DNA of 63,710 bases from Capnocytophaga sp. GTDB lineage: Bacteria; Bacteroidota; Bacteroidia; Flavobacteriales; Flavobacteriaceae. Where the stretch lies: assembly GCA_030538675.1 (NCBI GenBank), contig JAUNTM010000004.1:1-63710 (forward strand), read 5' to 3'. This document shows, one piece after another, positions 44,767 to 53,921 of the stretch. The translations under genes and the position numbers were made by a program. Below the pieces are notes generated by a model, which did not search any database, was not told where the DNA came from, and saw only the letters and a program-made list of their open reading frames with translations. The first letter of the stretch is position 1. Each line of letters starts with the position of its first letter.

Positions 44767-47700
44767 TTAAAAATCGAGTTTTAAGCCTACTACATAGGTA
44801 ACGGCTTGCGGATACACGCCCAAATCAACACCTCTGCTAAGGTAGTTGGTGGAGGTTACTTGCCCGATTTCGGGGTCGGCACCCGAATATTTTGAAAGCG
44901 TGATAAGGTTTTGTGCCGAAAAATACAGCTTCAATTGGTTTACATTAATTTTCTGCAACACATTGGAAGGGATATTGTACGCCAAGGTCAGATTTTTGAG
45001 CCGTACATACGAACCGTCTTCCACAAATCGGTCGGAAGTGCGGTTGGTATTATTACGGTCGTTACCGCTGAGCCGCGGCATATCGGTCTGCGTGTTGGTC
45101 GGTGTCCACGAATTGAGCATATCCTTGTGTTTGTTCGTTTCATCAAAGTTGTACAAGTGAGTTTTCATGGCATTGAATATTTCATTGCCTTGCGAGCCTT
45201 GTATGAACGCATTGAGCTCCCAATTTTTATAATTGACTCCGAGATTAATTCCGTAGATAAAATCAGGGTCCGGACTGCCTATTTTGGTACGGTCATTATC
45301 ATTGACTACGCCATCGCCGTTAACATCCACAAACTTCAAATCGCCGGGCTGGAGTGCGGCATTATTAGTTCCTTGCTGTACTGCCCAATTATCAATTTCG
45401 GCTTGCGATTGGAACACGCCTGCCGTTTTATATCCGAAGAAATATCCGATAGACTCGCCCACTTCGGTACGGGTAGCACTTCCGCCGTAATACGCACCGC
45501 CCGTGATAGGATTTCCGTTACCGATGCTCACCATTTTATTTTTGTAAGTCGAAACGTTGACTCCTATATTGTATCCGAAATTTTCTGTGATATTGTCAGC
45601 CCATTGCACACTGAGTTCCAAGCCTTTGTTGTTTGCCTCCCCGACATTGACAGTCGGACCTGTTTCATATCCGTAATATAAAGGAATAGGTACGCTCAGC
45701 AGCATATTTTTGGTGTCTTTGGTAAACCAATCCAGCGTTACGCCCAAGCGTTTGTCGAAAAATTCGGCATCGACACCTACATTGAGTGATTCTACCGTTT
45801 CCCACTTGATGTTTTGGTCACGCATGGCAGTTACTACGTATCCTTGCCACACTTCTTCGGCTATGCCAAATATGTAGCGATACTGTGCCGCCCCGTTCAT
45901 CGTGGTTTGATACGGATAGGTGCTGATATTTTGATTTCCGATTTGCCCCCACCCTGCTCTGAGTTTGAGCGATGAAAGCCAGTCAGCATTGCTCAAAAAC
46001 GCTTCTTCGGACAGCTTCCATCCCAGAGCGACCGACGGGAAATAGCCCCAACGATTGCCGGGCGAGAAGCGTGACGAACCGTCCGCACGAAATGTCGCTG
46101 TCAACAAATATTTATCGGCATACGAATAGTTAATCCGTCCGAGATACGACATGAGCGTAAACTCCGATGCCGACCCTCTGGCTTGGTCGCCGTCAACCGC
46201 CGAATCCAAAAACCACAAGGCTCGGTCCTCATTAGGAACATTATTACGGCTGCCCGACAGCCACTCGAAACGGCTTTTTTCTTTCGTAAATCCGTATAAT
46301 GCCGCTATGTTATGCTCGCCGAACTGCCGTGAATAATTAATCGTGTTTTCCCACGTTTGGTACAATGATTTGCTATTGTAGCGGTACACATTGTTTATCA
46401 AATTACGCTGATTGGTATTCACTTCATAAACAGGGGTAAAATTGTAATTGTCGGTATTGGTTCTGTTCCAGCCGTAACTTGTCCGGAATTTCAAATTTTT
46501 GATGAGTTCCAATTCAGCAAAGGCATTCGCCAAGATGTTCAGCCGTTCCGTACGGTTGTTGTTATAAGCGATTTGAGCCACCGGATTGGGGTAATCGGTA
46601 AATTTGGAATAATCGTATACGCCTGCCTGCTGGTCTATCCACACGGGGAATGTCGGTTCGAGTTTGATAGCCGTATTGATAGTTCCAAGATTGACATTCG
46701 CTTCCGAAACGCTATTCTTGGTATTGCTATTTTGAAGAATGGTATTTACGCCTATTTTCAGATACTCTTTGGCTTGATATTCGGATTTGAAACGGGCTGT
46801 GATACGGTCAAAATCCGTCCCGATAATCGTTCCTTCTTCGTCATAATAACCGCCGCCTACCGAATAAATGAGTTTTTCTGCACCACCCGAAAAATTAACA
46901 TTCACATCTTGCACATACGCCGTCCTGCTGATTTCGTCCAGCCAGTTGGTTGAAATATTGCTATTGGCAAGAGCGAGATTAATCGGGCTCGTGCGGGTTT
47001 GGTTGAGCGTTTGCTGTATGCTTAGCCACTCCGCTCCGTTGGTTGTTTCCCAATTATTGATAAGGTTTTTTACACCTGCATACGTATCAACCGTTATCTT
47101 AGTAGGCATATTGATTTTTCCGCTTTTGGTGGAAACGATAACCACGCCGTTCGCTCCCCTCGACCCGTAAATTGCCGATGCCGATGCGTCTTTAAGCACC
47201 TCAATGGAAGCGATGTCATTCGGATTTAAGAAATTAATATCCGACGTCGGGATTCCGTCCACCACATAAAGCGGGTCGGCATTGTTGACCGTACCGATAC
47301 CTCGCACACGTACCGAAATAGAACCGCCCGGTGCCCCGCTGTTGGAAAATACCTGCACCCCCGCAATGCGTCCTTTGAGGGCATCGCTGATGTTGTTCAC
47401 GGGTTGGGTGGCAAGTTCTTCATAATTCACGGAAGCCACTGCTCCCGTTACGTCGCTCCGGCGTTGCGTGCCGTAGCCCACCACAACCACATCGTCCAGT
47501 TGTTGTGCATCTTCCGCCATGCTGACATCCAGCGTGTTATTACCGCCCATTTCCGCCAGCCGGTGCGTTTGCGTAATGTAGCCCACATAGCTGAACTCCA
47601 ACACATCGCCCTGCCTGACCGCTGCGAGCCTGTAAAAACCCTCAAAATCGGTCGAAGTGCCTATCTGCGTTCCTCTCACGACAATGTTTACTCCTGCCAA

Positions 47701-47805
47701 CGGACTGCCGTCTTGAGAAGTAACCCTACCGGTTATCGTCCGTTCTTGTGCGAAAGCTGCCAAGCCGACGAACAAAACTATCCATGTCAATACAAGTTTC
47801 TTCAT
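44767..47805 (-). CDS. SusC/RagA-family TonB-linked outer-membrane protein
   Basis: A 1012-residue outer-membrane transporter. Signal peptide MKKLVLTWIVLFVGLAAFA; then the carboxypeptidase-regulatory-like domain (ITGRVTSQDGSPLAGVNIVV), a TonB-box region LDDVVVVGYGTQRRSDVTGA, the plug with VDGIPTSDINFLNPNDIASI and VLKDASASAIYGSRGANGVV, and a C-terminal barrel ending VTYVVGLKLDF. These are all standard for SusC-type proteins, which import ligands held by SusD. It is first in the two-gene unit with the SusD-like gene. A consensus promoter at 47846-47877 would drive it. Ligand unknown. Confidence 0.95.
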   Translation of the reverse strand: MKKLVLTWIVLFVGLAAFAQERTITGRVTSQDGSPLAGVNIVVRGTQIGTSTDFEGFYRLAAVRQGDVLEFSYVGYITQTHRLAEMGGNNTLDVSMAEDAQQLDDVVVVGYGTQRRSDVTGAVASVNYEELATQPVNNISDALKGRIAGVQVFSNSGAPGGSISVRVRGIGTVNNADPLYVVDGIPTSDINFLNPNDIASIEVLKDASASAIYGSRGANGVVIVSTKSGKINMPTKITVDTYAGVKNLINNWETTNGAEWLSIQQTLNQTRTSPINLALANSNISTNWLDEISRTAYVQDVNVNFSGGAEKLIYSVGGGYYDEEGTIIGTDFDRITARFKSEYQAKEYLKIGVNTILQNSNTKNSVSEANVNLGTINTAIKLEPTFPVWIDQQAGVYDYSKFTDYPNPVAQIAYNNNRTERLNILANAFAELELIKNLKFRTSYGWNRTNTDNYNFTPVYEVNTNQRNLINNVYRYNSKSLYQTWENTINYSRQFGEHNIAALYGFTKEKSRFEWLSGSRNNVPNEDRALWFLDSAVDGDQARGSASEFTLMSYLGRINYSYADKYLLTATFRADGSSRFSPGNRWGYFPSVALGWKLSEEAFLSNADWLSSLKLRAGWGQIGNQNISTYPYQTTMNGAAQYRYIFGIAEEVWQGYVVTAMRDQNIKWETVESLNVGVDAEFFDKRLGVTLDWFTKDTKNMLLSVPIPLYYGYETGPTVNVGEANNKGLELSVQWADNITENFGYNIGVNVSTYKNKMVSIGNGNPITGGAYYGGSATRTEVGESIGYFFGYKTAGVFQSQAEIDNWAVQQGTNNAALQPGDLKFVDVNGDGVVNDNDRTKIGSPDPDFIYGINLGVNYKNWELNAFIQGSQGNEIFNAMKTHLYNFDETNKHKDMLNSWTPTNTQTDMPRLSGNDRNNTNRTSDRFVEDGSYVRLKNLTLAYNIPSNVLQKINVNQLKLYFSAQNLITLSKYSGADPEIGQVTSTNYLSRGVDLGVYPQAVTYVVGLKLDF

Positions 47806-47845
47806 AATTAAAAATTAATTTTAAGTTTTCAATTTACAATCACTT

Positions 47846-47877
47846 CAAAAGTATGCATAAAATAAATAAAAAACAAG
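47846..47877 (-). promoter_or_regulatory. Bacteroidota-type promoter of the SusC gene
   Basis: On the minus strand, CTTG (complement of 47874-47877) and TACTTTTG (complement of 47846-47853) are separated by 20 bases. This closely fits the TTTG-N19-TAnnTTTG consensus. It gives a leader of about 35 bases before the ATG at 47805. Confidence 0.7.
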
Positions 47878-48082
47878 CACAAAACAGCGTACAATTTAGT
47901 TGTTATTTAATATTTTAATTTATAAAAGTTAAAATTATAATTTTACAATGCAATTACTTATTTTTAATGCCAAAATATTAAATATAAAATATTTTTTTAT
48001 GACACAAAATTGCTGTAAAATTCCGTTTTCAAAAACCTGTTTTGCCGTTTTTTGCCGTTATGGAGTGTTGGAAACGCACAAA

Positions 48083-48114
48083 AAAACCCGTCAAAACAAT
48101 TTCCAACGGGTTTT
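48083..48114 (-). terminator. Rho-independent terminator of the DUF4132 gene
   Basis: AAAACCCGT (48083-48091) and ACGGGTTTT (48106-48114) form a nine-pair stem with a 14-base loop, followed by a T-run on the minus strand. It lies 27 bases beyond the stop codon. Confidence 0.8.
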
Positions 48115-48140
48115 CAAGTGATTTTATTCCGATTTTACGC

Positions 48141-51100
48141 TTACTTCAACTGCTCCAAAATGGTCGGGTCTTTGAGGTCTTTGTCATTGGCAAGCATCAG
48201 TATTTTCGACATAATTTCCGCCGATTTTGGGTCTTCATCTACAAACGGTAGGAATAACCGCCCCCGATGTTGCGAATGTACCGGCAAGATATACAGGCTT
48301 TTACCCGGACGAAGATGTGTTACGCCGCTTCCCAAATGTACGCTATACTCGGCACGGCTTCCGTTGATGAGAGCGTGGTGCCCTTGCAGTTGCACGTTCG
48401 TAAGTTTGAAAAGTTGCAACGTCTCCCGAATGATTGCCGACCGCAACTCAATACTCGACTGGCTGGCTTCGGGGTCAACACCGCCCACGTGGGCTACGCT
48501 GACTACCAAATCCAAATCACGCATTACTTCACTGAAAATCAACGGGTTAATTTCTTTAAAAGGAATGCCTTTGTAATTTTCCCTGCTGATAAATTCCACC
48601 GTTTCCAAGGTCGGGCTTTCCACGTCGGCAGGCGAAAACCAATCCGCCATAGCGTAAATTTTGGCAATAAATCCTTCTTTGTGGAAAACTTTTTGCAAGC
48701 CTTCTTCATAATCTGCTTTCCAGCCTCGCGACTTGAGCAATGCCACTGTTTTTTGCGGCTGCACTTGGTGTCCGGCGTAGCGTTTCGATACCGTTACGGC
48801 TTCGAGTTCATCGGCAGTAGGAACATATAACTCTCTGAAAATCTGCTTGAAAGGCTGTATTATTTTTTCGGTAAAACAATAATGTTGATAGGCTTGCCAT
48901 TGTCCCGATGCGTACAAATCGCAACAGTGGGCAATGCGGATTTCACCCTTGATTTCTGCCGAAGCTCCGTTGGGATTGACCAGTTTTCCGTCAAGGAAAA
49001 ATCCGGATGAGATACCGTCGGTCAGCACTAATTTTTTGAGCATCGGTGCGATGACGGGGTGCGACATCAGCAGCATGAGTTCGTCTTTCAGAAAGGCATC
49101 GCCCCGAACCATCGCTTCTTCCAATGATTTGCGGCTGCGGCTGTATTGTTTTTTCAAGCGTGAATGAAAATCTTTGAGTTGGACAACGGCTTTTTCGCTG
49201 TTGAGTTTCGGCGGAATGCTTTTCAGTTTTTTGCCGTTGCTGTGTGTTACTATTTCCGATTTTCCTTGTTCATCTATCTGTAATTCAACGGTATATTCAT
49301 CAAAAGTCAATACTTCGGAATTGGCGAGAATGGTTTTGGCTTCTTCGGTTTCCATAGCCCACGTAAGCCGAATCGGGTCGGGGTAGCCTGCCGTGAAAGC
49401 GAGGTTGTCCATCGCAATTTCAACCGCCAATTTTTCGCTTGCCTGCCGTTGTGCGCCAAACTGTTTGCTTTCATTGGCAAATTCTAACAAATAATTATAG
49501 CGGTTCAGCACATCTTTTTGCGGTGCTGTTTTGCTTAGCGGCACCAGCCCGTACACACGTACGTAATCTTGGTTTCGTTTTTCTTTCACGCGTTGGGCAA
49601 CTTCACGGATTTTGGTTTCGCCTGTCATCACATCGGCGTAGAGCTTGGCACGGCTGTGTCCCGTTCCTTCCGAGATATATTTGGCGGCATCATAAAGCAG
49701 TTTCCAACGCTGTTTTCCGATTGCCGAATACGCCTGTTGAAACCAATGATAATCCACCACGCCGTCGGAAAATTGCCGTATACTGATGTTGGAAAACTGA
49801 GCGATTTCACTTTCCGTTTCCGCCGAATGATAGCTGTTCGTATGTGCGTGAAGCCACCACACGGCACTACCCAATCCTTTCCAATTCAAATAGTTCTGCA
49901 CGAAAGGAAGCCACTGCGGTGCGTACATTGCCACCTCGATAAGCCGTTGTTCTGTAATGCCGGCTTCGTTGATTTTTTCGGCAAAAACGGCATCGGTGTC
50001 GTCCGTGGAAGGATAACAACATTTTAACAATTTGCTGAGGATTTCTTTTTTGCTGTACGTTCGTTCGCCATACGCATAAACATAGCCGCGATTGAGCGTA
50101 TCATTGCCCAATCCGTTGAGGATTTGCAGTAAAACATGGATGCCGTACACCGACTGCAAATGCCCTGCAAACCGGGTTACAGGCGTACTGCTGTCGCCCC
50201 GCTTGAGCTCGATTTCAAGGATTCGGTTGCGGACTTTTTCCGTCCAACCGGCAAGGAACGGATATTCGGCAAACAGCCGTTCTTGTTCCTTTTTGTTATG
50301 TTTGTAACGGCTGTCGGCGGTCAATATCCGCAGGACGTTATCATCACTAAAAAACTGCTGCATCAGTTCGTCATCGGTACACAGCCCCATTTTGTGCGCT
50401 TTCAGATATTCTCCAAAAGAAATTTTGCGGGAATTTTCGTAATCCGCAGGTATATTTTGTTCTGTAAAGCGCCATAAGTGCCACTTTTTCGTAAATTTTT
50501 CTACATTATCATCCAGATGCAAAGTGATGCAACTGTAATAAAAATTACTCAAAACACTCAATTCAAAAACAACATACGTTTGCACATAATAGTCGGATTT
50601 GATTTCGGCAACTTTATGCAGCTCTCTTTCATCTATCTGACTTACAGCATATTGCCAACCATCGAGTAGGTATTCCGCCTTTTTGTCATACGGATACAGG
50701 TCGCCGAGCAGCCTGATGATGTTCAGGGTGCTACTGGCAACAGCTCTGTTTTCATTTCCCGGGAATGGCACTCTCGGAAACAGGGTCTTGGTTTTGGCAT
50801 GTGTTTTTGGGAAAAGTTTCTCTTTTTCGTCGTCTGCACTTCCGGAATAATAAAAATCGTAATTCCACGAAAGCCCGAGCAAGAAAAGGTCAAAAACCGT
50901 AAGCCCCGATGTTTTGTACCAATTTTCCCACACATCGGGAAGCGGATGGTTTTCAAAAATTTCTCGCGGACTGTATTTTTTTTCGGGGTCGTTCTGCCTT
51001 TCTTTTCCCATGAAAACGTTCCCCAACAGCACTTTTTCCACCGAACCGTCCCAATTTTCCGATTCGTATTCGTAATCTCGGTACTGCCAGATGAGGTCTT

Positions 51101-53228
51101 GCAATTTTTTAATTTTTAGCAATAATTCCTTTTCAGAAATTGAAAATCCGTATTTATTTTTGGCATTTACCACATTTTCATAAAACACACCCGATGTTGG
51201 TTTTTCGGGTTTTCCGTACACGGTTTTATTTTCAGGATTGTACAACCCAAAACCGTTTGACGCGTCATATTGCGGTGCGTTGCTTTGTAATATCTTGTCA
51301 ATCAGAATTTTCTCTTTGCTATTCAATTTTCGGTTTTCCTGAAAATCCGTAGCAATGGCTTGTGCTTGGCGCTGGTTTTCTTTTTCTTGATTGAGAAAAT
51401 CGAGCAAATCCAATCCTGCCAACCGCTGTTCGGCTTGTGCGGACGACAGCAACCGCCCTGCACTCTCAAAAATCTGCGAAACGCTTCGTTTTTGAATGGT
51501 TTCCAACACAAACTGACGGAAATCCGATGATTTTCGTTTGAGCATTTCTTCAAAAATCAAAATTTCGCTGTCGCTGATTTCCGATTTTTTCAGCACGTTC
51601 ATCGCTGCCGAACGGATGTACGACGAGCGGTCGGAAATAATTTGCAAAGCAAAATCACGTTGCACTACCGTCGGTACGGCTTCTTTATCTTGCGAATACG
51701 GCAAGAAACCGCGCAGCATTTTCCGTACCAAAGATTCACGATTTTCAATTGGTAAAAATTCGTAATATTTTAACATTCTAATGCGTTCATCTGCATCGTC
51801 AAAATCTGCAAAATCAAGCATCGCCGAAGCAATTAGCTTTTTGGAATAAGTGTATTGCAACCACGAAAACACCTTGCCTTTTGTTATGATTTCCTTTTCG
51901 GGGAATGCCTCATAGAGTGTCTCCAAGCGGTCGATAATTTCCGCAGGATTTGCAAAACAACTTCGGGAAGGAAGCAAAATCACGCCCCAATAATGCACCG
52001 CTGGCACCGTATCGAACAAGGCTTTTTCTACAAAATATTGTTTCCATTCGGTTATATTTGTCTGATTTACAAAGTATAAAACCAGTATTTTCTTTTCGGT
52101 ATTTCCTTTTTCGTAAAGCGTTTTCAATATCGGGAAACAGACATCAACATCGTGTACGCCCTGCCCCCAGAGTGCCATATACAACTCGGCATTGTCGGGA
52201 CTTGAAAGCATACCGTTCAGCAGCGAAGGTGTGGTTACGTATTTTTCTGCCAATTCGGCAAACCGCTTGACGGTGCTTTGCTTTTCGGCGCCCCACGCAA
52301 AACCAGCCCAAACATCCATCGCTCTGACAACAGACGAAAATCGGGTTAAATTTTCAGAATTTATTAGCTGTAACATATATTGAAATGCTCCTACGGAAGT
52401 TTCGTCAAGGCTTTCAAGAATGGTCTGCCGAAGCCCTTCCTGCCGCTGTGCCGCCAACAGCAAATTCCCGACTTGTTGCCACGCAGGCTGGTAATCCGTC
52501 AGTAATAACGACTTGATGAGCAACCTCGACACGTGTCCGTTTTCGGCATTTCCTTGCAGAATGTCGCATGCCAATTGGTACAGTTTTGGGTCGTTCTCAA
52601 GGGCAGCTGCCACAAGCAGTTCGCATCCGCCAAGAGCGACATCATATTGCAAACATTCCGCCAGCGTAAACGGATGCACACTGTAAGCGTTTATTAATTC
52701 TATGAAAAAATTAATTTGCAGCAATTGCCCTGTAAGCTCATCATTCGGACGGCGGAACGAACGGCGGTAATAGCCTTTTTGGTACATCAGTTGCGGGGCT
52801 TTTTCCCACGCTTTTTTGACCAAAGGGGCATCATTTTTCCCGAAAACCAGCACCAAAAGGTCGTAATGCTCGCCGTCCCAAAGATGTTCGATATCGAAAT
52901 GCTGTTGAAAAACAGGTAATCGTTTGCTGCCGGGATACACGGTGTCGGCACAGTTATAATATTCGGAATCGGCATAATCGGGATAACAGTTGAGGAACAG
53001 AAGCCCCAACTCGGCAGTTTTTTTCGAGAGGCGGAACGTTTTTTCTTTTGACCCGAAAATTTTTCCGAGTATATTTTGGGGTTCGCCTGACATTTCGGGA
53101 GGAAACGCATTGAATCGCAACAGTTTACTCAAATCGGGTGTTTTTCCGTCTTGAATGTCGTACAGAATACCGTGCAACGCTCGCGGCTGCTCGTAATCCA
53201 TTTTTTTGTCGATGTCGTCTTGGAGCAT
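48141..53228 (-). CDS. DUF4132 (MolR/YehI-like) giant protein
   Basis: A protein of about 1695 residues when started at the ATG at 53228 (MLQDDIDKKMDYEQPRAL...). The open frame continues 42 codons upstream, but those codons are the translated G-rich repeat and should be left out. The first two thirds look like alpha-helical HEAT/ARM-type repeats. The C-terminal third is the DUF4132 domain, recognised from LTWAMETEEAKTILANSEV, the KSIPPKLN and LEEAMVRGDAFLKDELMLLM segments, and SKRYAGHQVQPQKTVALLKS. The extreme end FVDEDPKSAEIMSKILMLAN is also typical. In E. coli the DUF4132 proteins YehI/MolR lie next to a MoxR-type ATPase and a VWA protein; no such genes are here. Only the small gene at 53344-53760 accompanies it. 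Biochemical function is unknown. Confidence 0.85.
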   Translation of the reverse strand: MLQDDIDKKMDYEQPRALHGILYDIQDGKTPDLSKLLRFNAFPPEMSGEPQNILGKIFGSKEKTFRLSKKTAELGLLFLNCYPDYADSEYYNCADTVYPGSKRLPVFQQHFDIEHLWDGEHYDLLVLVFGKNDAPLVKKAWEKAPQLMYQKGYYRRSFRRPNDELTGQLLQINFFIELINAYSVHPFTLAECLQYDVALGGCELLVAAALENDPKLYQLACDILQGNAENGHVSRLLIKSLLLTDYQPAWQQVGNLLLAAQRQEGLRQTILESLDETSVGAFQYMLQLINSENLTRFSSVVRAMDVWAGFAWGAEKQSTVKRFAELAEKYVTTPSLLNGMLSSPDNAELYMALWGQGVHDVDVCFPILKTLYEKGNTEKKILVLYFVNQTNITEWKQYFVEKALFDTVPAVHYWGVILLPSRSCFANPAEIIDRLETLYEAFPEKEIITKGKVFSWLQYTYSKKLIASAMLDFADFDDADERIRMLKYYEFLPIENRESLVRKMLRGFLPYSQDKEAVPTVVQRDFALQIISDRSSYIRSAAMNVLKKSEISDSEILIFEEMLKRKSSDFRQFVLETIQKRSVSQIFESAGRLLSSAQAEQRLAGLDLLDFLNQEKENQRQAQAIATDFQENRKLNSKEKILIDKILQSNAPQYDASNGFGLYNPENKTVYGKPEKPTSGVFYENVVNAKNKYGFSISEKELLLKIKKLQDLIWQYRDYEYESENWDGSVEKVLLGNVFMGKERQNDPEKKYSPREIFENHPLPDVWENWYKTSGLTVFDLFLLGLSWNYDFYYSGSADDEKEKLFPKTHAKTKTLFPRVPFPGNENRAVASSTLNIIRLLGDLYPYDKKAEYLLDGWQYAVSQIDERELHKVAEIKSDYYVQTYVVFELSVLSNFYYSCITLHLDDNVEKFTKKWHLWRFTEQNIPADYENSRKISFGEYLKAHKMGLCTDDELMQQFFSDDNVLRILTADSRYKHNKKEQERLFAEYPFLAGWTEKVRNRILEIELKRGDSSTPVTRFAGHLQSVYGIHVLLQILNGLGNDTLNRGYVYAYGERTYSKKEILSKLLKCCYPSTDDTDAVFAEKINEAGITEQRLIEVAMYAPQWLPFVQNYLNWKGLGSAVWWLHAHTNSYHSAETESEIAQFSNISIRQFSDGVVDYHWFQQAYSAIGKQRWKLLYDAAKYISEGTGHSRAKLYADVMTGETKIREVAQRVKEKRNQDYVRVYGLVPLSKTAPQKDVLNRYNYLLEFANESKQFGAQRQASEKLAVEIAMDNLAFTAGYPDPIRLTWAMETEEAKTILANSEVLTFDEYTVELQIDEQGKSEIVTHSNGKKLKSIPPKLNSEKAVVQLKDFHSRLKKQYSRSRKSLEEAMVRGDAFLKDELMLLMSHPVIAPMLKKLVLTDGISSGFFLDGKLVNPNGASAEIKGEIRIAHCCDLYASGQWQAYQHYCFTEKIIQPFKQIFRELYVPTADELEAVTVSKRYAGHQVQPQKTVALLKSRGWKADYEEGLQKVFHKEGFIAKIYAMADWFSPADVESPTLETVEFISRENYKGIPFKEINPLIFSEVMRDLDLVVSVAHVGGVDPEASQSSIELRSAIIRETLQLFKLTNVQLQGHHALINGSRAEYSVHLGSGVTHLRPGKSLYILPVHSQHRGRLFLPFVDEDPKSAEIMSKILMLANDKDLKDPTILEQLK

Positions 53229-53340
53229 GAGGGTAGGTTTTAGGGGGTTAGGTTTAGGGGGGCAGGGGATAGCGGATAGGGGATAGTAAATGAAAAGTTC
53301 GGAAAGCCACTGTTCGCTATCCGCTATCCGCTCCCCCCTA
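53229..53340. repeat. G-rich hairpin repeat, copy B, against the DUF4132 start codon
   Basis: Begins one base from the ATG of the DUF4132 gene. It has TAGGTTTTAGGGGGTTAGG, then GGGGATAGCGGATAGGGGAT, a spacer of about 28 bases, and the inverted arm CGCTATCCGCTATCCGCT before CCCCCC. It fills the gap to the small partner gene and forms a stem of AGCGGATAG/CTATCCGCT units. It creates a false 42-codon extension of the DUF4132 frame. Other copies are at 10177-10272 and 63636-63710. Confidence 0.8.
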
Positions 53341-53343
53341 CTT

Positions 53344-53760
53344 TCACCTTCCACTAAGAAAGGTAAGCCTTACAAAGGTAAAAATACTTTCGGGATTGGG
53401 ATTGATTTTTTCTGACAGATTTTCGAGCGGTTTTTCGTCCATAAAAACGCAGAAAAGACCGTCTTTGAAGGCTAACAATGCGTTTTCAACGGCTTTTTCT
53501 TCAACGGCTTTTTCGGGATTGTGAACGCTTCCGAAACCGATTTTCCCCGAATGGGAAAGCGTTTCAATATCCGAATTTGTCAAAAAAGGAATGATAGCAC
53601 TACTTTCCGTCCGCTTATTGAAGGCGGTTACTTGCTGCTTTACAATATTGGTAATCAACTCTTTGAGTGTATTTTCTTTCAAATCGGCAATTTCCAACGC
53701 TTGTGTAGCAACGGCGGGCTTTTTCTTTCCTAATTGTTTTACGTTTACTTGTATCTGCAT
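53344..53760 (-). CDS. Small conserved-looking protein paired with DUF4132
   Basis: A 138-residue protein when started at the ATG at 53760 (MQIQVNVKQLGKKKPAVATQ...). The frame is open upstream to 53856, but a TATATTTG -7 box lies inside that part (53781-53788, minus strand), so the shorter form is right. The first 50 residues (a beta strand, then LEIADLKENTLKELITNIVK) have the order of a beta-grasp, ubiquitin-like start, which is only a fold guess. A central KIGFGSVHNPEKAVEEKAVENALLAFKDGLFCVFMDEK segment and the hydrophobic end FTFVRLTFLSGR look conserved. I believe similar small proteins neighbour DUF4132 genes elsewhere, but this was not checked. It is the first gene of a two-gene unit. Confidence 0.75.
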   Translation of the reverse strand: MQIQVNVKQLGKKKPAVATQALEIADLKENTLKELITNIVKQQVTAFNKRTESSAIIPFLTNSDIETLSHSGKIGFGSVHNPEKAVEEKAVENALLAFKDGLFCVFMDEKPLENLSEKINPNPESIFTFVRLTFLSGR

Positions 53761-53780
53761 AAAAGTAATTTTGTTTTGCA

Positions 53781-53788
53781 CAAATATA
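53781..53788 (-). promoter_or_regulatory. Putative -7 box for the DUF4132 two-gene unit
   Basis: TATATTTG on the minus strand matches TAnnTTTG. No clear -33 TTTG is present at the right distance. It would give a leader of about 15 bases to the ATG at 53760 and supports that start. Confidence 0.45.
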
Positions 53789-53921
53789 AACAGATAATTT
53801 GTAGAAAAAAAGATACATTTAAAACATTTATTCTTTACCTCTTTTTCAAAACCCAAAAAAGTTAAAATACTTTCTTTTATAAATAAATATCTTCATTTTT
53901 GCAGACAAAATCACTTCTACC

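Larger units (their letters stand above)
47806..48140. other. Regulatory intergenic region between the DUF4132 and susC genes
   Basis: A very AT-rich stretch. It holds the susC promoter (47846-47877) and, on the other side, the terminator of the DUF4132 gene (48083-48114). About 200 bases between them show no gene or clear motif. Confidence 0.6.

Noticed and set aside
48267-48830. A plus-strand frame of 187 codons within the DUF4132 gene
   Set aside because: It is a shadow frame opposite the conserved C-terminal domain, and no motif or start signal is visible.
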